Source: Pseudomonas sp. Irchel 3E20 (GTDB lineage: Bacteria > Pseudomonadota > Gammaproteobacteria > Pseudomonadales > Pseudomonadaceae). From it: a stretch of DNA of 64,000 nucleotides. The notes beneath the pieces are model-generated. The model was not told where the DNA came from and did not search any database. It was given only the letters and a program-made list of their open reading frames with translations. Shown one piece after another: positions 58,191 to 64,000 of this stretch; positions within the stretch are counted from its first letter, which is position 1, and every line of letters begins with the position of its first letter. The stretch is taken from contig NZ_FYEE01000005.1 in NCBI RefSeq assembly GCF_900187645.1, positions 310,001-374,000 of the forward strand. Direction: 5' to 3'. A program made the position numbers and the translations under genes.

Positions 58191-59996
58191 ATGCCTGACT
58201 ACAAGGCCCCCTTGCGTGATATTCGCTTCGTTCGTGACGAACTGCTCGGCTACGAAGCGCATTATCAGAGCCTTCCGGCTTGCCAGGACGCTACCCCCGA
58301 CATGGTTAACGCCATCCTCGAGGAAGGCGCCAAGTTTTGTGAACAGGTGCTGGCACCGCTGAACCGCGTGGGCGACCTGGAAGGTTGCACCTGGAGCGAG
58401 TCGGGCGTGAAGACGCCGACCGGCTTCAAGGAAGCCTACAAGCAATTCGTCGAAGGCGGCTGGCCGAGCCTGGCCCATGACGTCGAGCACGGTGGCCAGG
58501 GTCTGCCTGAGTCCCTGGGCCTGGCGGTCAGCGAAATGGTCGGCGAGTCGAACTGGTCGTGGGGCATGTACCCAGGCCTGTCCCACGGCGCGATGAATAC
58601 CATCTCCGAGCACGGTACGCCTGAGCAGCAAGAGGCCTACCTGACCAAGCTGGTTTCCGGCGAATGGACCGGCACCATGTGCCTGACCGAACCGCACTGC
58701 GGCACCGACCTGGGCATGCTGCGCACCAAGGCCGAACCTCAGGCCGACGGCTCCTACAAAGTCACCGGCACCAAGATCTTCATCTCGGCCGGCGAACACG
58801 ACATGGCCGACAACATCGTCCACATCGTCCTGGCTCGCCTGCCCGATGCACCGGCCGGCACCAAAGGCATTTCCCTGTTCATCGTTCCCAAGTTCATGCC
58901 TAACGCCGATGGCAGCATCGGTGCGCGCAACGCAGTCACCTGCGGTTCCCTGGAACACAAGATGGGCATCCACGGCAACGCCACCTGCGTGATGAACTTC
59001 GACGCGGCCACCGGTTTCCTCATCGGCCCGGCGAACAAAGGCCTGAACTGCATGTTCACCTTCATGAACACCGCACGCCTGGGCACCGCGCTGCAAGGCC
59101 TGGCCCACGCGGAAATCGGCTTCCAAGGCGGCCTTAAATACGCCCGCGATCGCCTGCAAATGCGCTCCCTGACCGGCCCTAAAGCGCCGGACAAAGCCGC
59201 TGACCCGATCATCGTGCACCCCGATGTGCGCCGCATGCTGTTGACCATGAAGGCATTCGCCGAAGGCAACCGCGCGATGGTGTACTTCACCGCCAAGCAA
59301 GTGGACATCGTCAAATACGGCGTCGACGAAGAAGAGAAGAAGAAAGCCGACGCACTGCTGGCTTTCATGACTCCGATCGCCAAGGCCTTCATGACCGAAG
59401 TCGGTTTTGAGTCCGCCAACCACGGCGTGCAGATCTACGGCGGCCACGGTTTTATCGCCGAATGGGGCATGGAGCAGAACGTTCGCGACAGCCGCATTTC
59501 CATGCTGTACGAAGGCACCACCGGCATCCAGGCACTCGACCTGCTGGGCCGTAAAGTGCTGATGACCCAGGGCGAAGCGCTCAAAGGCTTCACCAAGATC
59601 GTGCACAAGTTCTGCCAGACCAACGAAGGCAACGAAGCCGTCCAGGAATTCGTCACGCCGCTGGCTGCACTGAACAAAGAGTGGGGCGAGTTGACCATGA
59701 AGGTCGGCATGGCCGCGATGAAAGACCGCGAAGAAGTCGGTGCCGCCTCGGTGGATTACCTGATGTACTCCGGTTACGCCTGCCTGGCCTACTTCTGGGC
59801 CGACATGGCACGCCTGGCGGCGGAAAAACTGGCGGCCGGCACCAGCGAAGAGGCGTTCTACACCGCCAAGCTGCAAACCGCGCGCTTCTACTTCCAGCGC
59901 ATCCTGCCGCGTACCCGTACCCACGTGGCCACCATGCTGTCGGGCGCCAACAACCTGATGGACATGAAAGAAGAGGACTTCGCACTGGGCTACTAA
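58191..59996 (+). CDS. Acyl-CoA dehydrogenase, long form, paralogue 1
   Basis: 601 residues. FAD enzyme making the trans-2 double bond in beta-oxidation. An N-terminal extension (about 1-80; [18 protein letters not shown]) precedes the ACAD N-domain. Middle-domain FAD/substrate signature [18 protein letters not shown]-terminal ACAD helix bundle; active-site loop [16 protein letters not shown] with the catalytic Glu; and an additional C-terminal helical domain of about 110 residues, as in the long Pseudomonas family (PAO1 PA0506-PA0508). Promoter and PsrA operator upstream, strong terminator downstream. Confidence 0.95.
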   Translation: MPDYKAPLRDIRFVRDELLGYEAHYQSLPACQDATPDMVNAILEEGAKFCEQVLAPLNRVGDLEGCTWSESGVKTPTGFKEAYKQFVEGGWPSLAHDVEHGGQGLPESLGLAVSEMVGESNWSWGMYPGLSHGAMNTISEHGTPEQQEAYLTKLVSGEWTGTMCLTEPHCGTDLGMLRTKAEPQADGSYKVTGTKIFISAGEHDMADNIVHIVLARLPDAPAGTKGISLFIVPKFMPNADGSIGARNAVTCGSLEHKMGIHGNATCVMNFDAATGFLIGPANKGLNCMFTFMNTARLGTALQGLAHAEIGFQGGLKYARDRLQMRSLTGPKAPDKAADPIIVHPDVRRMLLTMKAFAEGNRAMVYFTAKQVDIVKYGVDEEEKKKADALLAFMTPIAKAFMTEVGFESANHGVQIYGGHGFIAEWGMEQNVRDSRISMLYEGTTGIQALDLLGRKVLMTQGEALKGFTKIVHKFCQTNEGNEAVQEFVTPLAALNKEWGELTMKVGMAAMKDREEVGAASVDYLMYSGYACLAYFWADMARLAAEKLAAGTSEEAFYTAKLQTARFYFQRILPRTRTHVATMLSGANNLMDMKEEDFALGY

Positions 59997-60048
59997 GCCC
60001 CGGCGAATTCACCTCTAGCGCCGCCGCCCCCTCGGGAGCGGCGGCCTG

Positions 60049-60087
60049 CACCCCGCGAGAGCCTGGCTTTCGCGGGGTGTTTTTTTT
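60049..60087 (+). terminator. Strong terminator after acyl-CoA dehydrogenase 1
   Basis: CACCCCGCGA (60049-60058) pairs perfectly with TCGCGGGGTG (60070-60079), then a run of eight Ts. Upstream lies a second GC hairpin, CCGCCGCCCC/GGGAGCGGCGG. Confidence 0.95.
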
Positions 60088-60204
60088 GCGGCGCGGTCAG
60101 GCTCGGGCAGCGGCTCTCCACCGCGTTTTTTGGCGCCCGCCATGTGCCCCAAAAAAACTTGACCTAAACACTCAGGGATTCGCCACGGCGGCCGTTAACG
60201 TGAT

Positions 60205-60230
60205 GGCAATGTGCTGTGTGTCACATTGCC
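60205..60230. promoter_or_regulatory. CRP/Vfr-like dyad upstream of the diguanylate cyclase
   Basis: GGCAATGTG (60205-60213), 8-base spacer, CACATTGCC (60222-60230): perfect 9-bp arms. Inside is TGTGC-N6-TCACA, one base from the CRP/Vfr core TGTGA-N6-TCACA. It lies about 80 bases before the TTG start. Confidence 0.6.
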
Positions 60231-60296
60231 TGTGCTTAACTGCCAAAGAAGCAGGCACAATGCCATCTATCTAACCGACGAGTCGGAGCTTTACCC

Positions 60297-61586
60297 TTGC
60301 CGCGTTCTTCCGCTGTACGTTTGAGTCATTTCGTCCCTTCTTTAGTACTGCTGCTGACCGGGCTTGCGGCCGCCTACGTCAAGGAACTCAACGTCTTCTT
60401 CACCTCGCTGTTCAACGTGTTGCCGACCCTGGTGCTGTTGCTCGGCGGTGCGTACTGCGCGGTTTACCGACGCCAGCGCGAACTGTTTCTGATGGTCACG
60501 GTGTACATCGCCTACTTCCTGCTGGACACCCAGACCGACTACTTCCGCGATAACGGCGTGGTACGTGCGGATGCGGCGGTGGTGTTCCACCTGTGTTGCC
60601 TGTTGCTGCCGCTGTTGTATGGCCTGTTCGCCGCATGGCAGGAGCGCACGCACCTGTTCCAGGACATGGTGGCGCGGTTCGCGGTGTTGCTGGTGTTCGG
60701 CAGCGTGGCCCTGAGCCTGGAGCAGAGTTACCCCGAGGCGTTGCTCAATTGGCTGGCGGAGATCCGTTGGCCGGCGCTGCACGGCGCGTGGATGAGCCTG
60801 ATCCAGTTGTCGTACCCGGTGTTCCTCGCCGCGTTCGTGTTGCTAGGCGTGCAGTATTGGCGCCATCCGCGGCCGTTGCACGCGGCGCAATTGGTGGGCC
60901 TGCTGGGGTTGTTTTGGATGCTGCCCAAAACCTTCATCCTGCCGTTCACCCTGAACATCCTGTGCAGCCAGGTGATGTTGATGATCGCCGCCGCAGTGGC
61001 CCACGAGGCCTACCAAATGGCCTTTCGTGATGAGCTGACCGGCCTGCCGGGGCGGCGCGCCCTCAACGAGCGTTTGCAGCGCTTGGGCCGCAACTACGTG
61101 CTGGCGATGAGCGACGTCGACCACTTCAAGAAATTCAACGACACCCACGGCCACGACGTTGGCGACCAGGTGCTGCGCCTGGTGGCCAGCAAACTGTCGA
61201 AGATCGGCGGCGGCGGGCGCGCGTACCGCTATGGCGGCGAAGAGTTCGCCCTGGTGTTCGCCGGCAAGACCCTGGAGGAATGCCTGCCGCACCTGGAGGT
61301 GATCCGCGAAGCCATCGCCACCTACAACATCCACCTGCGCAACCCCGACAGCCGCCCCCAGGACGACCAACAGGGCCGCCAGCGCCGCGCCGGTGCGGCG
61401 GCGACCACCGTGGCCGTGACGGTCAGCATCGGTGCCGCCGAGCGCCAGGAGCAACGCACCCCCGAAGAGGTGCTCAAATCCGCCGACCAGGCGCTGTACA
61501 GCGCCAAGGGCGCGGGCCGCAATTGCGTCATGGCGTTCGGCCAGGCGCGGCGCGGCGCGGTGCGCATGGACGAAGCTGCGGGTTGA
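60297..61586 (+). CDS. Membrane-bound diguanylate cyclase (GGDEF protein, TTG start)
   Basis: 429 residues. N-terminal half (1 to about 240) has six to seven hydrophobic helices, a sensor/anchor of unknown ligand. The C-terminal GGDEF domain (about 245-420) is catalytically complete: FRDELTGLPGRRAL, MSDVDHFKKFNDTHGHDVG and the active-site loop RYGGEEF. It makes cyclic di-GMP. The RxxD allosteric site that should precede the loop is replaced by a Gly run (KIGGGGRAYRYGGEEF), so product inhibition is probably lost. A Gln/Arg-rich insert near 360 is unusual. TTG 60297 follows GGAG at 8 bases; no early ATG exists. Confidence 0.9.
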   Translation: MPRSSAVRLSHFVPSLVLLLTGLAAAYVKELNVFFTSLFNVLPTLVLLLGGAYCAVYRRQRELFLMVTVYIAYFLLDTQTDYFRDNGVVRADAAVVFHLCCLLLPLLYGLFAAWQERTHLFQDMVARFAVLLVFGSVALSLEQSYPEALLNWLAEIRWPALHGAWMSLIQLSYPVFLAAFVLLGVQYWRHPRPLHAAQLVGLLGLFWMLPKTFILPFTLNILCSQVMLMIAAAVAHEAYQMAFRDELTGLPGRRALNERLQRLGRNYVLAMSDVDHFKKFNDTHGHDVGDQVLRLVASKLSKIGGGGRAYRYGGEEFALVFAGKTLEECLPHLEVIREAIATYNIHLRNPDSRPQDDQQGRQRRAGAAATTVAVTVSIGAAERQEQRTPEEVLKSADQALYSAKGAGRNCVMAFGQARRGAVRMDEAAG

Positions 61587-61676
61587 GTGATGATGGCGCA
61601 TTCAGCGCCCGCACGGTGATTGTCGGGTGTGGTGGGCGGCAGTAGGTTGGAGCGATCTGCCGCCGGAGAAACCACC

Positions 61677-63473
61677 ATGCCCGAGTACAAAGCTCCCCTG
61701 CGCGACATGCGCTTTCTGATCGACCACGTGTTTGATTTCCACGCCAACTACGCCGCGTTGGGGGCCACGGACGCCAGCCCGGACATGGTCGATGCAATCC
61801 TCGAAGAGGGCGCCAAGTTCTGCGAAAACGTGCTGGCGCCGCTCAACCGCAGCGGCGACGAAGAGGGCTGCCACTTCGACAACGGCGTCGTCACCACGCC
61901 CCAGGGCTTCAAACAGGCGTTCGCCCAGTACGTCGAGGGCGGCTGGCATGGCCTGGCGGCGGACCCGGCCTACGGCGGCCAGGGCTTGCCCCATTCCTTG
62001 GGGCTGGTCATCAGCGAAATGGTCGGCTCCAGCAACACCTCCTGGGGCATGTACCCGGGCCTGACCCACGGCGCGATGTCGGCGATCCACGCCCACGGCA
62101 CCGAGGCGCAAAAACAGCTGTACCTGAACAAACTCACCGCCGGCCAATGGACCGGCACCATGTGCCTGACCGAAGCCCATTGCGGCACCGACCTGGGCAT
62201 CATCAAGACCCGCGCCGTGCCCCAGGCCGACGGCAGCTACGCGGTGTCCGGCAGCAAGATTTTCATCTCTGCCGGTGAGCACGACCTGAGCGACAACATC
62301 ATCCACCTGGTGCTGGCCAAGCTGCCGAACGCGCCGGCCGGCACCAAGGGTATTTCCCTGTTCATCGTGCCCAAGTTCCTGCCCGATGCGGCGGGCGAGG
62401 CGGGGGCGCGCAATGGCGTGAGCTGCGGCTCGATCGAACACAAAATGGGCATCAAGGCTTCGGCCACCTGCGTGCTGAACTTCGACGAGGCCCAGGGCTT
62501 TCTGATCGGCGAGGCCAACAAGGGCCTCAACTGCATGTTCACCATGATGAACCACGCTCGCCTGGGCACCGGCATGCAGGGCTTGTGCCTGGGGGAAGCG
62601 AGCTTCCAGGGAGCGATCAAGTACGCCAACGAGCGCCTGCAAATGCGCGCGCTGACCGGCCCCAAAGCGCCGGACAAGAGCGCCGACCCGATCATCGTCC
62701 ACCCCGACGTGCGGCGCATGCTGCTGACCATGAAAGCCTTCAACGAAGGCAACCGCGCCCTGACCTACTTCACCGCGCAACTGCTGGACGTGGCCCACCT
62801 GGGCGCGGACGAGGCACAACGCCAGGACGCCGAAGACCTGCTGGCGTTTCTCACGCCGATCTGCAAGGCGTTCATGACCGAAACCGGGCTGGAAGTGACC
62901 AACCACGGCATGCAGGTGTTTGGCGGCCACGGTTTCATCCGCGAATGGGGCATGGAGCAACTGGTGCGCGATTGCCGTATCGCGCCGATCTACGAAGGCA
63001 CCAACGGCATCCAGGCCCTGGACTTGCTGGGGCGCAAGGTGCTGGGCAGCCAGGGCAAATTGCTGCGCGGCTTCACCAAAATCGTGCATAAGTTCTGCGA
63101 AGCCAACAGCGGCCACCCGCAGTTGGGTGCCTATGTCGCTCAGCTCAATGGCCTGAACCAGCAGTGGGGCGAATTGACCACGAAGGTCGGCATGGCCGCG
63201 ATGAAAAACCCTGACGAAGTGGGCGCCGCCGCCCTGGATTACCTGATGTACAGCGGCTACATCATCCTCGCCTACCTGTGGCTGCGCATGGCCCTGGTGG
63301 CTCAGGCGCAATTGAACGAGGGCAGCGGTGACGGCGATTACTGCCAGGGCAAACTGGCAACGTGCGAGTTCTACTTCAAGCGCCTGCTGCCACGCACCGC
63401 CGCCCATCGCGCCGCCATCGAAGCGGGCAGCGATTGCCTGATGAAACTGCCGGCGGGGTTGTTTGCGCTGTAA
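61677..63473 (+). CDS. Acyl-CoA dehydrogenase, long form, paralogue 2
   Basis: 598 residues, collinear with paralogue 1 over the full length. N-terminal tag [37 protein letters not shown], and catalytic segment [19 protein letters not shown]. The start at 61677 follows GGAGAAACCACC; the longer frame lacks conservation. It lies 90 bp after the cyclase with no terminator between, so the two may be cotranscribed. Expected substrates are medium- to long-chain acyl-CoAs, unproven. Confidence 0.94.
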   Translation: MPEYKAPLRDMRFLIDHVFDFHANYAALGATDASPDMVDAILEEGAKFCENVLAPLNRSGDEEGCHFDNGVVTTPQGFKQAFAQYVEGGWHGLAADPAYGGQGLPHSLGLVISEMVGSSNTSWGMYPGLTHGAMSAIHAHGTEAQKQLYLNKLTAGQWTGTMCLTEAHCGTDLGIIKTRAVPQADGSYAVSGSKIFISAGEHDLSDNIIHLVLAKLPNAPAGTKGISLFIVPKFLPDAAGEAGARNGVSCGSIEHKMGIKASATCVLNFDEAQGFLIGEANKGLNCMFTMMNHARLGTGMQGLCLGEASFQGAIKYANERLQMRALTGPKAPDKSADPIIVHPDVRRMLLTMKAFNEGNRALTYFTAQLLDVAHLGADEAQRQDAEDLLAFLTPICKAFMTETGLEVTNHGMQVFGGHGFIREWGMEQLVRDCRIAPIYEGTNGIQALDLLGRKVLGSQGKLLRGFTKIVHKFCEANSGHPQLGAYVAQLNGLNQQWGELTTKVGMAAMKNPDEVGAAALDYLMYSGYIILAYLWLRMALVAQAQLNEGSGDGDYCQGKLATCEFYFKRLLPRTAAHRAAIEAGSDCLMKLPAGLFAL

Positions 63474-63486
63474 GAGGAACGGTGTG

Positions 63487-63694
63487 AGCGGGCCGCGCGG
63501 CGCTCCGCTCGCCCGCGATAGCATTGGCTCAACCAGCACTGATGTTGGATATGCCGCCGCCATCGCGGGTGAGCCCGCTCCCACAGTGGAACTGTGGTGT
63601 GGGTGAGGTTTTCATTTTTTCTCTGTGGGAGCGAGCCTGCTCGCGATGGCGGCACGCAGTGGCGGTGATGAGTGGTAGGGGTAACACAGTTGCT
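63487..63694. repeat. REP cluster between acyl-CoA dehydrogenases 2 and 3
   Basis: Three REP units: GGGCCGCGCGGCGCTCCGCT region with CCGCGATAGC near 63,510, the inverted CATCGCGGGTGAGCCCGCTC near 63,565, and TGTGGGAGCGAGCCTGCTCG at 63624. The last 84 bp (63611-63694) are a near-copy of 47,958-48,041. This fills most of the 373-bp gap before the third paralogue. Confidence 0.85.
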
Positions 63695-63715
63695 TCCACA
63701 ACGCGGTTTCCCTTC

Positions 63716-63732
63716 TTTTTGGTGACCAAAAA
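63716..63732. promoter_or_regulatory. 17-bp palindrome upstream of acyl-CoA dehydrogenase 3
   Basis: TTTTTGGTGACCAAAAA, perfectly symmetric about its central base, 115 bp before the start. Candidate operator or small hairpin; it does not fit the PsrA consensus. A possible -10, TACACT, lies at 63,782-63,787. Confidence 0.4.
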
Positions 63733-63846
63733 TAACAAATAAGTCACGAGGCGACCCTATGTGTCGCAAAAGTTGTTCGGGTACACTCGGGGCCTTGTTG
63801 ACACCCGATCCCACGAATCACTTTTCACGTTCCCACGAGGTTTGCC

Positions 63847-64000
63847 ATGGCTGACTACAAAGCGCCCCTGCGCGATATGCGCTTCGTCCTCAATGAAGTT
63901 TTCGAGGTCGCCAAACTCTGGGCCGAGCTGCCTGCACTGGCCGACAGCGTTGACGCTGAAACGGTCGAGGCGATTCTCGAAGAGGCCGGCAAGGTCACCA
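63847..64000 (+). CDS. Acyl-CoA dehydrogenase, long form, paralogue 3, cut by window edge
   Basis: Only the first 51 codons are in the window. The N-terminus [20 protein letters not shown] carries the same tag as paralogues 1 and 2 ([11 protein letters not shown]), and the frame continues TVEAILEEAGKVT without a stop. ATG 63847 follows a GAGG (CACGAGGTTTGCC). Same order as PA0506-PA0508 in P. aeruginosa. The rest must be read beyond base 64,000. Confidence 0.9.
   Translation, partial: MADYKAPLRDMRFVLNEVFEVAKLWAELPALADSVDAETVEAILEEAGKVT

Noticed and set aside
58167..59924. Long antisense frame over acyl-CoA dehydrogenase 1, with a similar one at 61,602-63,584
   Set aside because: Both mirror the paralogous sense genes in the same way, as expected of shadows, not independent genes.

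Overview
The window reads as a chromosomal segment of a Pseudomonas, most likely of the P. fluorescens group. The grounds are a high-GC core gene set in a characteristic order, a class II (medium-chain) polyhydroxyalkanoate cluster, Pseudomonas-type REP palindromes (GTGGGAGCGAGCCTGCTCGCGATGG class), and proteins that recall P. putida and P. fluorescens orthologues down to catalytic residue numbers (PhaC1 C296/D451/H479, PhaZ S102/D221/H248). From memory, bases 1-34,420 follow the P. aeruginosa PAO1 block from phaI/phaF to hemE, and bases about 52,200-64,000 follow the PAO1 comF-bioBFHCD-acyl-CoA dehydrogenase block. The species call is inference. No tRNA, rRNA, CRISPR array, integrase, transposase or prophage gene was seen.

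Layout. 1-6,310: PHA granule and metabolism genes (phaI, phaF forward; phaC1-phaZ-phaC2-phaD reverse). 6,569-14,028, reverse strand: a DUF971 protein, the HslVU heat-shock protease, a SPOR-domain protein, argS and priA. 14,239-16,732, forward: rpmE, an exported nuclease and malic enzyme maeB. 16,877-19,309, reverse: penicillin-binding protein 1A, divergent from pilMNOPQ-aroK-aroB-damX-like (19,526-26,871), a type IV pilus/DNA-uptake, shikimate and division block. 27,221-34,419: gltB, gltD and hemE. 34,712-45,567: a secreted lytic polysaccharide monooxygenase (AA10) directly followed by a compact type II secretion operon gspCDEFGHIJKLM. 45,560-52,141: an MFS exporter with a divergent LysR regulator, an orphan ParA ATPase, thioredoxin 2, an SLC13/TrkA-C transporter and a ModE regulator. 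52,204-57,554: comF, divergent from biotin operon bioBFHCD. 57,673-64,000: a small conserved protein, three tandem acyl-CoA dehydrogenase paralogues (the last cut by the window edge) and a membrane diguanylate cyclase between the first two.

How it works together. The PHA block stores and remobilises carbon from fatty acid metabolism, and the acyl-CoA dehydrogenases feed beta-oxidation. The LPMO plus T2SS block looks like a self-contained chitin-attack module. The pil, PBP1A, SPOR and DamX-like genes belong to the envelope and division. Several regulatory sites are visible: a sigma54-like element inside an 11-bp inverted repeat before phaC1; a sigma32 promoter before hslV, which also fixes a TTG start for HslV; a BirA-type operator overlapping the bioB -35; a PsrA-type operator abutting the -10 of the first acyl-CoA dehydrogenase; a CRP/Vfr-like dyad before the diguanylate cyclase; and a hairpin that would mask the trxC ribosome-binding site. 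I see no wholly unknown multigene system. The most novel material is this set of regulatory elements and the LPMO-T2SS coupling.
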